A DNA stretch of 64,000 nucleotides from positions 16,887-80,886 of the forward strand of contig JAJUIK010000010.1 of the NCBI GenBank assembly GCA_029267635.1. The letters run 5' to 3'. This document shows, piece after piece, positions 1 through 11,660 of this stretch (within the stretch, counting starts at the first letter, position 1; each line of letters begins with the position of its first letter). Position numbers and translations under genes: made by a program. The notes under the pieces were generated by a model. The model did no database searches, was not told the origin of the DNA, and saw only the letters and a program-made list of their open reading frames with translations. The DNA comes from Moraxellaceae bacterium (GTDB lineage Bacteria; Pseudomonadota; Gammaproteobacteria; Pseudomonadales; Moraxellaceae).

Positions 1-10
1 TACACAGCAG

Positions 11-757
11 TTATGGTGCAGGCGGTGTTGTTCCTTGTACTTTCTGTTCGATTTCAGCCAGGCTGGTATGGCGCACATCCAAACCTTTTACCATATAAAT
101 CACTTGCTCACAGATATTACGTGCGTGATCACCAATACGCTCCAGTGAACGCAATACCCACATCACATTCAGCACACGTGAAATATGACGAGGATCTTCA
201 ATCATATAGGTCATGAGGGTACGAGTTGCAGACTGATATTCACGATCCACATCCGCATCTGCCAAAACTACACGTAGAGCTTGATCCGCATCCAAACGAG
301 CAAAAGCATCAAGTGCATCATGAATCATGACACGAACCTGGTTGCCAATGTGACGGGTTTCTACATAACCACGTGGTGAACCACCTTCTTCACAGAGGTT
401 TTGTGCAATGCGCGCAATCTTCGCAGCCTCATCACCAATACGCTCTAAATCGGTATTGGCTTTGCTCATGGCAATCACCATACGCAAATCAATTGCTGCC
501 GGATGACGGCGTGCCAAGATCAATGTCAATGCTTCATCAATTTCACGCTCGTATTGATTTACCACATTGTCTTGAAATTGCACATCAATCGCCAAGTTGG
601 CATCAGTGTCCAATAGGGCACGAATGGCATTTGCCACCTGTTGCTCTAACAGACCTCCCATGGTCATAAACTTGGTATTTACATCCTGCAGATCCTCATT
701 GAATTGAGAAGAGATATGATGGCTTAATACAGGATTATTTGGGCTCAAGGTCAGCAC
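11..757 (-). CDS. phoU: Phosphate-specific transport accessory protein PhoU
   Basis: The 248-aa product has the PhoU layout: two copies of a three-helix bundle with the acidic metal-binding repeats, seen as 'TDLERIGDEAAKIA' near residue 103 and 'RSLERIGDHARNICE' near residue 205. PhoU family proteins restrain PhoR/PhoB signalling and the Pst transporter when phosphate is plentiful, and act in the cytoplasm. No pst gene lies upstream (the next gene is the divergent thiC), so phoU is either monocistronic or the first gene of a unit that leaves the window on the left. A Pho-box-like site about 55 nt upstream fits PhoB control. Length is normal for the family. The chosen start is the first ATG of the ORF; I saw no strong competing start. 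Confidence 0.95.
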   Translation of the reverse strand: MLTLSPNNPVLSHHISSQFNEDLQDVNTKFMTMGGLLEQQVANAIRALLDTDANLAIDVQFQDNVVNQYEREIDEALTLILARRHPAAIDLRMVIAMSKANTDLERIGDEAAKIARIAQNLCEEGGSPRGYVETRHIGNQVRVMIHDALDAFARLDADQALRVVLADADVDREYQSATRTLMTYMIEDPRHISRVLNVMWVLRSLERIGDHARNICEQVIYMVKGLDVRHTSLAEIEQKVQGTTPPAP

Positions 758-811
758 TCCAACACAGCGGCGAATTACAATAATTTTGGTGATTATTAAA
801 GCATAATCATT

Positions 812-829
812 GTGAAAATTTTATGACAA
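812..829 (-). promoter_or_regulatory. Candidate Pho box (PhoB site) upstream of phoU
   Basis: Read on the minus strand this is TTGTCAT-AAAA-TTTTCAC. It matches the two 7-base halves of the PhoB consensus (CTGTCAT, AT-rich 4-base spacer, CTGTCAC) at 11 of 14 half-site positions. It lies about 55 nt upstream of the phoU start in the correct orientation. The match is seen in the sequence; PhoB binding is inferred. Confidence 0.55.
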
Positions 830-1033
830 CCACAAAAGAAACATCAGAACAATGATTGCATTTTTATGAAAAGTAAAGATGAATTACACTTTTTATTCAA
901 GCAATTTTCTTCTTGTATTAAAAGAACAATAAATTTGACGAATGATCTCGCCGTATCCTCCTTATAGCATTCTAAACTGAATTTATTCTTCGTGATTTTT
1001 ATACACGCTTAACAGAAAGCAGACAGATGCAGT

Positions 1034-1059
1034 AAAAGCCATGGACAGGATGGCTTTTT
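1034..1059 (+). terminator. Orphan rho-independent terminator in the phoU-thiC spacer
   Basis: AAAGCCAT / ATGGCTTT form an 8-bp stem with a 7-nt loop, followed by a T-run on the plus strand. No plus-strand gene lies upstream, since phoU is on the other strand, so it would end an unannotated short transcript or insulate thiC. The A-run before the stem also gives a weaker minus-strand terminator. Confidence 0.5.
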
Positions 1060-1090
1060 ATTCTGCGAATCCGTGTTAAGATTTAGCCAT

Positions 1091-1197
1091 GCTTGACGGA
1101 GCGCGAGTAATCACTCGCTGAGATTGCAATAAATTATTGATTTTAAATGCAAGTACCGTTGAACCTGATCAGGTTAACGCCTGCGTAGGAATCAAGC
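1091..1197 (+). ncRNA. TPP (thiamin pyrophosphate) riboswitch, THI element
   Basis: The conserved thi-box core is present: CTGAGA in the pyrimidine-sensor arm, followed by ACCGTTGAACCTGATC and then GTTAACGCCTGCGTAGGA. The aptamer is closed by a P1 helix GCTTGA (1091-1096) / TCAAGC (1192-1197). It lies about 115 nt upstream of thiC, the usual target of this class. No terminator follows it, so control is more likely at translation than at transcription. A second GCTTGA at 1275-1280 and a TCAAGGA ribosome-binding site suggest how it switches (see findings). Confidence 0.95.
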
Positions 1198-1280
1198 CAT
1201 CTAAAAACTCAGCCCACTTCAGGTAAATCTTTCGTCTAGAATGAATTTCACCGATTGCCTTCGTTTTTGGTCGTGCTTGA

Positions 1281-3209
<1,929 letters not shown>

Positions 3210-3250
3210 AAGTCCCAAAAAAACATTTGTATTCAACACAATCTCAGTTA

Positions 3251-3274
3251 GGATGAAATCAGCAGATTTCATCC
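3251..3274 (+). repeat. Perfect 10-bp inverted repeat between thiC and nudF
   Basis: GGATGAAATC - AGCA - GATTTCATCC is a perfect stem with a 4-nt loop, 42 nt after the thiC stop and 11 nt before the nudF ATG. No T-run follows, so it is not a standard terminator. It could be a processing or stability element, or could limit nudF translation. Confidence 0.6.
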
Positions 3275-3285
3275 TGATTGAACTT

Positions 3286-3900
3286 ATGAACATCCTCGAT
3301 CAAGCCAGTTTCAGTTGCCAAGATGTTGAGATCACTTCACGTGAATTTCTCTTCCGTGGCTTTATTCAGGTGGAAAAAGTCGGTCTGCGTCATCGCCAGT
3401 TTGAGGGCACTGCCTACACGCCCGTCATTCAGCGCGAACTGATTCACCGCCCGGAAGCTGCGGGTGTCTTGATCTATGATGACCAACAACAAAAATTTGC
3501 CTTAATTGAACAATTCCGTGTAGGTGCATTGGATGATACCCATTCTCCCTGGCAACTCGAAGTGATTGCCGGTGTACTTGATGGCGATGAATCACCGGAA
3601 AGCTGTATCCAGCGTGAAAGTCTGGAAGAATCGGGATGCGAAATTTTCGATTTACAGCATCTGTTCAGCTTCTATCCTTCTGCTGGTGCGTGTTCAGAGT
3701 TTTTTCACCTTTATGCTGCCCAAGCCCATTTACCACAGGAAGGCGGGATTTTTGGCATGCCAGATGAAGGTGAAGATATTCGACTGCATCTTTTTGATTA
3801 TGCGGACATTGCCCGCTTGCTCCGTCAGGGCCGTTTATGTAACGCACCCGTGATCATGGCATTGCAATGGTTACAACAACAGACCAATAAAACCAATTAA
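3286..3900 (+). CDS. nudF: ADP-ribose pyrophosphatase, Nudix hydrolase NudF
   Basis: A 204-aa Nudix hydrolase that by family hydrolyses ADP-ribose to AMP and ribose-5-phosphate. The Nudix box GX5EX7REX2EEXG is intact, beginning 'GVLDGDESPESC' and ending 'RESLEESGC'. The conserved 'EQFRVGALDD' and 'WQLEVIAG' blocks lie before it. The ORF track starts at 3166 inside thiC; I use the ATG at 3286, whose product begins MNILDQASF like NudF proteins. No clear Shine-Dalgarno precedes it and a perfect hairpin sits just upstream. cpdA follows after 24 nt, as in the E. coli nudF-cpdA neighbourhood. Confidence 0.92.
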   Translation: MNILDQASFSCQDVEITSREFLFRGFIQVEKVGLRHRQFEGTAYTPVIQRELIHRPEAAGVLIYDDQQQKFALIEQFRVGALDDTHSPWQLEVIAGVLDGDESPESCIQRESLEESGCEIFDLQHLFSFYPSAGACSEFFHLYAAQAHLPQEGGIFGMPDEGEDIRLHLFDYADIARLLRQGRLCNAPVIMALQWLQQQTNKTN

Positions 3901-3924
3901 AACAGGAGGCGTCTGGAATCAGGC

Positions 3925-4731
3925 ATGGCGTTATCTATTTCCCAACCACAACAACAATATGTGATTATCCAGATTTCCGACACCCATTTGATGGACCGGG
4001 CTGATCTTGAATTTGTCCGAATGAATCCGGAACAAAGTTTCCATGCGGTAATCCAGCACATTTTGGATAACCATCCGCAGATTGATGCGATTGTGCATAC
4101 GGGCGATTTGGCACAAGTGGCGGTACCTGAAACCTATGCACGCTATCAGGCCTATATGCAACAACTCGGGATTCCCTTCTTCCAGATTCCGGGTAATCAT
4201 GATGAATTGACACTGTTTCCCTTTGCGTCAGGACATGCCGAGCCGACCGTGATTGAAGCCGATGCATGGTGCCTGATCCTGCTGAATAGTGCCGTGAAAG
4301 GTAGAATTGATGGCCACCTCAAAACAGCCGATCTGGAATGTTTAGCAGATTTGTTACAGCAATATGCTGATAAACATGTGCTGCTGGCCTGCCACCATCA
4401 CCCCTTTGAGATGCAATCACACTGGATTGACCAGCACAAACTGAAAAATAGTCATGAATTTATAGAATTGCTGGCACAACACCCGAATGTCAAAGCAGTG
4501 CTGAGTGGCCATGTGCATCAGGATGCGCTGATCGAATGGAACGGTATCCAGTTTTTATCGACACCATCCACCTGTGTGCAGTTCAAACCACTGAGCCATG
4601 ACTTTGCACTAGATGATATGGAACCTGGCTATCGAGCACTATATTTACATCAGGATGGACAACTAGATAGTCGCGTGTACCGGGTACAGCAGCAAGAAAA
4701 TGGCCTGAACGTAAAAATTTCCGGCTATTAA
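3925..4731 (+). CDS. cpdA: 3',5'-cyclic-AMP phosphodiesterase CpdA
   Basis: A class III cyclic-nucleotide phosphodiesterase of the calcineurin-like metallophosphoesterase fold, expected to degrade cAMP in the cytoplasm. All metal-binding motifs are visible in order: 'QISDTHLMD' (D-x-H), 'HTGDLAQ', 'PGNHDE', 'CHHHP' and 'GHVHQD'. At 268 aa it is about the usual length. AGGAGGC lies upstream of the ATG. It is probably co-transcribed with nudF. cAMP phosphodiesterase activity is inferred from family and synteny; related enzymes can act on other phosphodiesters. Confidence 0.92.
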   Translation: MALSISQPQQQYVIIQISDTHLMDRADLEFVRMNPEQSFHAVIQHILDNHPQIDAIVHTGDLAQVAVPETYARYQAYMQQLGIPFFQIPGNHDELTLFPFASGHAEPTVIEADAWCLILLNSAVKGRIDGHLKTADLECLADLLQQYADKHVLLACHHHPFEMQSHWIDQHKLKNSHEFIELLAQHPNVKAVLSGHVHQDALIEWNGIQFLSTPSTCVQFKPLSHDFALDDMEPGYRALYLHQDGQLDSRVYRVQQQENGLNVKISGY

Positions 4732-4947
4732 CTTTTCAATTTGATTTTTTTCTATTACTTTAGGGCATCTAAAAAAAAGACGAGTCAAGAGTCTAATCCA
4801 AACATTAAAAGACTATCATCTACCTGAAAAAGGCTATATGATGACGCCCCCGATGGAAAAACAACCTGACGGAATTGGATAACAACACTTGCCGATCACC
4901 ATATTTTTTGCGCATCGATAATACGCATATGATGAGGAAAGCCCTAC

Positions 4948-5481
4948 ATGGCGAATGACAACCAAAATCCAGTCTTGGACGAACAAACAGAGATTGTAGA
5001 CGGTGAGAAGACCGCCACAAAACGCGTGCGTAAAACTAAGCCAAAGGCTTCGGAAGGCGGTTCTACGGCAAGCTTATTCGGCATTGAACCTTACCAGCCG
5101 AAAAAAAATGAAGAATACATGTCTGAAGGACAGCTTGAGCATTTCCGCAAAATCTTAGATGCCTGGAAAGCTGAGTTGATGTCAGAAGTGGATCGCACCC
5201 TCAACACCATGCAGGATGAAAGCACCGCACTGCCTGATGTAAATGACCGCGCTACACAAGAAGAAGAATTTGCCATCGAATTACGTACCCGTGACCGTGA
5301 ACGTAAACTGATCCGCAAAATCGAGCAGTCGCTGGAAGCCATCAAAAATGATGACTACGGTTTTTGTGAAACCTGTGGGATCGAGATTGGCCTGCGCCGT
5401 CTAGAAGCACGCCCAACCGCGACTTTGTGTATCGATTGCAAGACTTTGGCAGAAATCAAAGAGAAGCAAAATAACGGTTAA
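4948..5481 (+). CDS. dksA: RNA polymerase-binding transcription factor DksA
   Basis: DksA binds the RNA polymerase secondary channel and works with ppGpp in the stringent response. The coiled-coil tip motif DxxDxA is present ('DVNDRA', near residue 90). The C-terminal zinc finger follows: 'CETCGIEIGLRRLEARPTAT' and then CIDC (CX2C...CX2C). The protein is 177 aa, longer than the 151-aa E. coli form because of a charged N-terminal extension of about 30 residues. A GAGGAAA ribosome-binding site precedes the ATG. gluQ follows after 5 nt, the conserved dksA-gluQ pair of gammaproteobacteria. Confidence 0.97.
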   Translation: MANDNQNPVLDEQTEIVDGEKTATKRVRKTKPKASEGGSTASLFGIEPYQPKKNEEYMSEGQLEHFRKILDAWKAELMSEVDRTLNTMQDESTALPDVNDRATQEEEFAIELRTRDRERKLIRKIEQSLEAIKNDDYGFCETCGIEIGLRRLEARPTATLCIDCKTLAEIKEKQNNG

Positions 5482-5486
5482 GTGAC

Positions 5487-6365
5487 ATGAGTCATCAGCA
5501 CTCCGCTTATGTGGGTCGGTTCGCGCCATCGCCAACCGGCCCTTTGCATTTTGGTTCTCTCATTACGGCTGTCGCCAGCTATTGCGATGCCAAAGCCCAG
5601 CAGGGGCAATGGCTGTTACGCATTGAAGATACTGACATTCCCCGCATCTATCCCGGCAGCGAACAGCATATTCTGGTCTGCATGGAAGCCTTTGCCTTAG
5701 AGCCGGATGGGGAAATGATCTTCCAGAAAGACCGTCTCGACCTCTATGCCGCAGTGATTGAGCAGCTCAGGCAGCAAGGACTGGTCTATGCCTGCCAATG
5801 CACCCGCAAAATGCTCGGCTCGAATGCCATTTATCCCGGAACCTGCCGCGATCTCGGTCTGGATTTTCATGATCAGGCCATCCGGGTCAAAGTCCTAGAT
5901 AAGACCATCTGTTTTGACGATCGCCTACAAGGTAGGCATTGCAGCAATTTGCAGCAGGATCTCGGCGATTTTGTACTACGCCGCCGTGATGGCATTATCA
6001 GTTATCAATTGGCTGTTGTGGTTGATGACTATTTGCAGGGCATTACCCATGTGGTGCGTGGCGCAGACTTACTCGACAATACGGCTCGACAAATCTGGCT
6101 GGGGCAACTACTGGGCTATCCGCGTTTAAACTATATGCACCTGCCCTTGGCCATGAATGCTCAGGGCCAGAAACTCTCCAAACAGAACCTGGCTCAAGGC
6201 TTAGATTTAACTCAAGCTCCTCGTCTGTTACAGCAGGCCTTAATTGCCTTAGGACAACTTCCGGTAGAACTGGACACGCCAGCCCGTATGCTGGCTCAGG
6301 CCACTGCACAATGGGATATGCAACGCATTCCCAAAGGCACGTTATTGCAGGGACACTATCTGTAA
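5487..6365 (+). CDS. gluQ: Glutamyl-Q tRNA(Asp) synthetase GluQ-RS
   Basis: A truncated glutamyl-tRNA synthetase paralogue that attaches glutamate to the queuosine base at the wobble position of tRNA(Asp), without an anticodon-binding domain. The class I signature is seen at 'FAPSPTGPLHFGSL' (HIGH equivalent HFGS) and 'KLSKQN' (KMSKS equivalent). The zinc site C-x-C...Y...C is seen in 'YACQCTRKM' and 'YPGTCRD'. At 292 aa it is the usual size. It lies 5 nt after dksA, so the two are very probably one transcript with some translational coupling. Confidence 0.95.
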   Translation: MSHQHSAYVGRFAPSPTGPLHFGSLITAVASYCDAKAQQGQWLLRIEDTDIPRIYPGSEQHILVCMEAFALEPDGEMIFQKDRLDLYAAVIEQLRQQGLVYACQCTRKMLGSNAIYPGTCRDLGLDFHDQAIRVKVLDKTICFDDRLQGRHCSNLQQDLGDFVLRRRDGIISYQLAVVVDDYLQGITHVVRGADLLDNTARQIWLGQLLGYPRLNYMHLPLAMNAQGQKLSKQNLAQGLDLTQAPRLLQQALIALGQLPVELDTPARMLAQATAQWDMQRIPKGTLLQGHYL

Positions 6366-6441
6366 AACGTAGATGATCTTTGTAAGTTAAAAAGATAGAA
6401 AGAAATATGCTGAAATTATTGACTAGCGGGTAATTTTAAAG

Positions 6442-6476
6442 AAAAAAATCCGACACCCTGTTGCAGGATGCCGGAT
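6442..6476 (-). terminator. Rho-independent terminator of ftsW
   Basis: On the minus strand ATCCGGCATCCTG - CAA - CAGGGTGTCGGAT forms a 13-bp stem with two G-U pairs, followed by seven Ts. It lies about 10 nt after the ftsW stop. Confidence 0.85.
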
Positions 6477-6486
6477 ATGCATTGTA

Positions 6487-7683
6487 TTAGAAGCTGGACT
6501 CTTCTTTATTCGGGTTGGCCATTTGCGTAGAAGCATCAATTTTCAGAATCAGGCTAACCATGACGGCACACATCATCAGTGATGTACCTCCATAACTAAT
6601 AAACGGCAAAGTCAGACCTTTGGTTGGCATCAGCCCCATGTTCATGCCAGCATTCACCAGGATTTGCAGCAGGAAAATAATCGAGATGCCATAGGCCAAA
6701 TAACCGGCGCGCAGGTACTGATGCCGCAAGGCACGATGACCAATCCGGATACAGCACAGCAGCATCACAAAGGACAAGCTGAGAACCGTTGCAATACCAA
6801 GGAAACCGAACTCTTCACCGAGTACAGCCAGCATAAAGTCGGTATGCGCTTCAGGCAAATAGGACATTTTCTGGATACTGTGTCCCAATCCCACCCCATA
6901 CCACTCGCCGCGACCAAAGGCCATCAAGGCATTGGCGAGCTGATAGCCTGCGCCCAAAGGATCAGCCCACGGATCGGTAAACGATAAGGCACGTTGCAAA
7001 CGATAAGGCTCAAAGATAATCAGAAAGGCAAAAGCCGCCAGAATTGCACCAAAGGCAATCCCGAACTGGATAATCGGTGCACCCGCAAGAAAGAAAATTC
7101 CCAGCATCATCAAGACAATCACCACCGTAGCGCCCAGATCTGGCTCGGCGATAATCAATCCCACGGTCAGGGCCATCACCACCCCTAAACGGGCTAGCCC
7201 CATCCAGTTATTGCGCAGTTCCTGATTGCGTCGCACCACATAATCTGCGGTAAAAACAGCCATCATAACCTTGGCCACTTCGGTCGGCTGCAAGGTAAAA
7301 CCAGCGAAGCGAATCCAGCGTGTCGAACCATTCACTTCCGAGCCAACCACCAAAACCAGTAATAACAGCAGAATGGTAATCAGCCACAATGGAAAGGCAT
7401 TTTTAAACCATTGGTTTAACGAGACCTTATAGGTCAAGAAGGCAGCCACAGCCGCTACGGCAATGGAGATGCCGTGACGCACTACATAATGAAACGGATT
7501 TTCATGCATACGCTCCGCATAGGGCATCGACGCGGATGCCACCATGATGGAACCCAGACACAATAAGGACAACACACAAAAAATCAGCACATTGCGGGCG
7601 GTCAATTCGGCAGGCAGCCGCGGCATCCAGCGTGTATAAACCTGGCTGATCTTATCAATGGTTGTCTGAGCTAACCCAGCCAT
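6487..7683 (-). CDS. ftsW: Lipid II polymerase / cell-division protein FtsW
   Basis: A SEDS-family peptidoglycan glycosyltransferase of the division septum, with about ten membrane segments. The SEDS signature near the C-terminus is visible ('GLMPTKGLTLPFISYGGTS', near residue 350), as are 'FTLQPTEVAK' and the 'GGEWYG'-like loop ('GRGEWYGVGLGHS'). FtsW is preferred over RodA because murD lies directly upstream, as in the dcw cluster; the rest of that cluster is not in the window. The length of 398 aa is normal. The gap to murD is 23 nt and a strong terminator follows. Confidence 0.93.
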   Translation of the reverse strand: MAGLAQTTIDKISQVYTRWMPRLPAELTARNVLIFCVLSLLCLGSIMVASASMPYAERMHENPFHYVVRHGISIAVAAVAAFLTYKVSLNQWFKNAFPLWLITILLLLLVLVVGSEVNGSTRWIRFAGFTLQPTEVAKVMMAVFTADYVVRRNQELRNNWMGLARLGVVMALTVGLIIAEPDLGATVVIVLMMLGIFFLAGAPIIQFGIAFGAILAAFAFLIIFEPYRLQRALSFTDPWADPLGAGYQLANALMAFGRGEWYGVGLGHSIQKMSYLPEAHTDFMLAVLGEEFGFLGIATVLSLSFVMLLCCIRIGHRALRHQYLRAGYLAYGISIIFLLQILVNAGMNMGLMPTKGLTLPFISYGGTSLMMCAVMVSLILKIDASTQMANPNKEESSF

Positions 7684-7706
7684 AATTCTTCCTTATCATT
7701 CTTCTT

Positions 7707-9191
<1,485 letters not shown>

Positions 9192-9215
9192 TCATCGGTA
9201 TGAGTGATTCCGCAT

Positions 9216-9467
9216 TTAACGCCATTTTACCGACTGTACTTCAGGATTTTTTTTGGCTGGCGTATCGGTTGCGCTACAGCCACAACTACCACCACAACCG
9301 GCGACCATGGCAGGTTGCAGCCATTTCGCCAAACGCTGCCAGCCGCGTTTTTCACAGCCCTGCGCAGCACGAGAGAAAACCGAGTACGCTGTTTTCGGAA
9401 AAACTTTTTTAAACACCACCAGTGCGCTCCAGCTCACCAATGCAGCAATGATTAGTACTTCAACCAT
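9216..9467 (-). CDS. Small Cys-rich membrane protein of the feo operon
   Basis: An 83-aa protein directly downstream of feoB (23-nt gap). It begins with a hydrophobic segment ('VLIIAALVSWSALVVF'), then a basic region with a Cys, then a Cys/Gly cluster 'AGCGGSCGCSATD' near residue 56. It occupies the place where many bacteria carry FeoC or FeoD-like small proteins, but it does not look like the winged-helix FeoC. I believe similar proteins in Acinetobacter carry a DUF label (DUF6587), but could not check. The Cys cluster suggests iron or an Fe-S cluster as a possible ligand; this is inference. A plus-strand ORF over the same bases is treated as a shadow. Confidence 0.75.
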   Translation of the reverse strand: MVEVLIIAALVSWSALVVFKKVFPKTAYSVFSRAAQGCEKRGWQRLAKWLQPAMVAGCGGSCGCSATDTPAKKNPEVQSVKWR

Positions 9468-9490
9468 CTCAACCTCCTTCGGTGCTTAAC

Positions 9491-11344
9491 TTAACCGAGA
9501 TAATAAGATGCGATCTGATAGGTTAGGAATGACATGAAATAAGCGAGACCAAACAGATACACGGTCATAATACTTACGGTTCGCCATGAACCGGTTTCGC
9601 GGCGAACCGTGGCAAGGGTTGCTAGACAGTGTGGTGCATAGATAAACCAGACCAGCAACGATAAACCTGTCGCCAGAGACCAACCGCTACCATCCACACT
9701 GATCAATTGGGCCAGACCTTGCGCCACCGCATCTTCATCCGTTGCAGATAAGGCATACACGGTTCCGAGCGCAGCCACCACCACCTCACGGGCTGCCATC
9801 GCCGGGATCAGGGCAATACAGATTTGCCAGTTAAAGCCTACAGGGGCAAAAATTGGCTGCATCAAATGTCCAATCATGCCGGCAAAACTATAATCAATTG
9901 CTGGTCCGGTTGCCCCCTCGGGTGCTTGCGGGAAAGTGCACAGGAACCAGAGCAAAATGGACAGGGCAAAAATAATGCCACCGACACGTTTCAAGAAAAT
10001 CTTGGCGCGGTCCAGCAAACCAATCCAGACACTTTTAATATCCGGAAAACGGTAACTGGGCAATTCCATCAACAGCGCATGTTGTGACTTGTCTTTCTGG
10101 AAAAATTTGATCACGGTCGCTACGCATAGCGCGCTGATAATGCCGGCCATATACAGGCCAAACAGGACTAAGCCTTGCAGGTTCAACACGCCCCAGACCA
10201 TCTGTTCCGGAATAAATGCGGCAATCAGCAAGGCATAGACCGGTAGACGCGCTGAACAGGTCATCAACGGTGCCACCATAATCGTAGTCAGACGGTCACG
10301 CGGATCGTTAATGCTACGGGTGGCCATAATGCCCGGTACGGCACAAGCAAAACTAGACAGGAGCGGAATAAAGGCACGACCACTCAGACCGGCTTTAAAC
10401 ATTAATTTATCGAGCAAGAAAGCGGCGCGTGGCAAATAACCAGATTCTTCCAGCACCAGAATAAAGAAAAACAGAATCAGAATCTGCGGCAGGAACACAA
10501 CAACCCCACCAGCACCGGCAATAATGCCATCCACCACCAGACTGTTGAGCAACGGCTGCGAGATATAACCACTCACCGTTTCACCGAGCCAACCAAACAG
10601 TGCTTCAATACCATCCATAAACGGTGCTGCCCAGGCAAAGACGGCCTGGAAAACCACAAACATCATGACGGCTAGGCTCACCAAGCCAAACACTGGATGT
10701 AAGAAAATTTTATCGAGGAAATCGGAGCGTTTATCTTCATGATCAACAAAGTGCACCACATCTTTCAGAATCGCATCAATTTTATGATGGGCACTGCTGC
10801 TTAAATCACTGAGTTCGGTGTCTGCAACACTGTATTTTTTCTGGTCCAGTGCCGCCATCAGGTTTTCAATCCCGGCATTACGTACCGCGACGGTTTCAAT
10901 AATCGGCACACCTAGACGCTGAGACAGTTTCTGCACATCAATCTGCATCCCACGACGGCGCGCTTCGTCCATCATGTTCAGCACCAGCAAAATCGGACGG
11001 CCCAGCTCAAGGACTTCCAGTACCAGCCCCAGATGCAATTTCAGGTTGGTGGCATCCACCACACACAAGAAAGCATCTTGCTGCTGCTCATCGGCAATTT
11101 TGCCCTGACACACATCACGGGTAATGGCCTCGTCCGGACTGGTGGCATTCAGACTATATGTGCCGGGTAAATCCAGTACACGCACCTGTTGACCTGAAGG
11201 CAGGTTAAAAAAGCCAACTTTACGTTCAACTGTTACGCCGGCATAGTTGGCGACTTTCTGGCGCGTACCGGTGAGATGGTTGAATAATGAAGTTTTACCG
11301 CAGTTCGGGTTCCCCACAAGGGCAATACGCAGCGCATCACTCAT
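9491..11344 (-). CDS. feoB: Ferrous iron transporter FeoB
   Basis: The inner-membrane Fe(II) uptake permease with a cytoplasmic N-terminal G domain. G motifs are clear: G1 'GNPNCGKTSLFN', G3 'DLPGTYSL', G4 'NMMDEA'. The membrane part has two gate-type repeats, including 'LFFFILVLEESGYLPRAAFL' and 'FACAVPGIMATRSI'. At 617 aa it is shorter than the 773-aa E. coli protein, but both core domains are present. The start overlaps the feoA stop by 4 nt (ATGA), so translation is probably coupled. The operon is behind a Fur-box-like site. Confidence 0.96.
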   Translation of the reverse strand: MSDALRIALVGNPNCGKTSLFNHLTGTRQKVANYAGVTVERKVGFFNLPSGQQVRVLDLPGTYSLNATSPDEAITRDVCQGKIADEQQQDAFLCVVDATNLKLHLGLVLEVLELGRPILLVLNMMDEARRRGMQIDVQKLSQRLGVPIIETVAVRNAGIENLMAALDQKKYSVADTELSDLSSSAHHKIDAILKDVVHFVDHEDKRSDFLDKIFLHPVFGLVSLAVMMFVVFQAVFAWAAPFMDGIEALFGWLGETVSGYISQPLLNSLVVDGIIAGAGGVVVFLPQILILFFFILVLEESGYLPRAAFLLDKLMFKAGLSGRAFIPLLSSFACAVPGIMATRSINDPRDRLTTIMVAPLMTCSARLPVYALLIAAFIPEQMVWGVLNLQGLVLFGLYMAGIISALCVATVIKFFQKDKSQHALLMELPSYRFPDIKSVWIGLLDRAKIFLKRVGGIIFALSILLWFLCTFPQAPEGATGPAIDYSFAGMIGHLMQPIFAPVGFNWQICIALIPAMAAREVVVAALGTVYALSATDEDAVAQGLAQLISVDGSGWSLATGLSLLVWFIYAPHCLATLATVRRETGSWRTVSIMTVYLFGLAYFMSFLTYQIASYYLG

Positions 11345-11631
11345 GCAGGTACTCCTTCCTGATTAATCTCAATTTTTTCAGCTTCTACTTTGCGTAAGGC
11401 AAAACGAGTAAATCCGACCTGAATGAGAATAGGATCTCCACCAAAAATACCTTTCGTAATGACTTCGACGCGCGTGCCCGGCACGAAACCCAGCGTTTCG
11501 AGGCGACTAGCGACAAGATCAGACTGACCCGAATTGCCATCCAAAGTCCGGTTGACCTTGGTGATGATGGCAGCTTGCTTAACTTTTAACTCTGATAAAC
11601 GCACCGCATCCGATCCTAAAACATTTTCCAC
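11341..11631 (-). CDS. feoA: Ferrous iron transport protein A (FeoA)
   Basis: A 96-aa SH3-like small cytoplasmic protein needed for FeoB-dependent Fe(II) uptake. Typical features are 'ASRLETLGFVPGTRVEVITK' and a C-terminal 'FTRFALRKVEAEKIEI' block. It is the first gene of the feoA-feoB-small protein operon. A Fur-box-like site lies 14-29 nt upstream of the start. About 15 extra N-terminal residues precede the core; an internal start is possible. Confidence 0.93.
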   Translation of the reverse strand: MENVLGSDAVRLSELKVKQAAIITKVNRTLDGNSGQSDLVASRLETLGFVPGTRVEVITKGIFGGDPILIQVGFTRFALRKVEAEKIEINQEGVPA

Positions 11632-11645
11632 AGTATACTAACAAA

Positions 11646-11660
11646 TGAGAATAATTACCA
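11646..11660 (-). promoter_or_regulatory. Fur box upstream of feoA
   Basis: TGAGAATAATTACCA matches the 7-1-7 Fur consensus TGATAATNATTATCA at 12 of 14 defined positions and is palindromic. A second similar half-site cluster follows at about 11676-11690 (AATTCTCATTTTC). The position just before the feo operon agrees with repression under iron sufficiency. Confidence 0.75.

Larger units (their letters stand above)
758..1090. other. Divergent phoU/thiC regulatory spacer
   Basis: This stretch of about 330 bases before the riboswitch has no convincing ORF. It holds the Pho-box-like site, the orphan terminator hairpin and a possible thiC -10 element (TAAGAT at 1077-1082), which would place the transcript start just before the riboswitch aptamer. 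The -35 region is poor. A TTGACG hexamer at 935-940 could belong to another plus-strand promoter, but no well-spaced -10 follows it. Confidence 0.4.

Noticed and set aside
9204-9489. Plus-strand ORFs over the small Cys-rich feo gene
   Set aside because: The minus-strand frame has a membrane helix plus Cys cluster and fits the feo operon; the plus frames do not.
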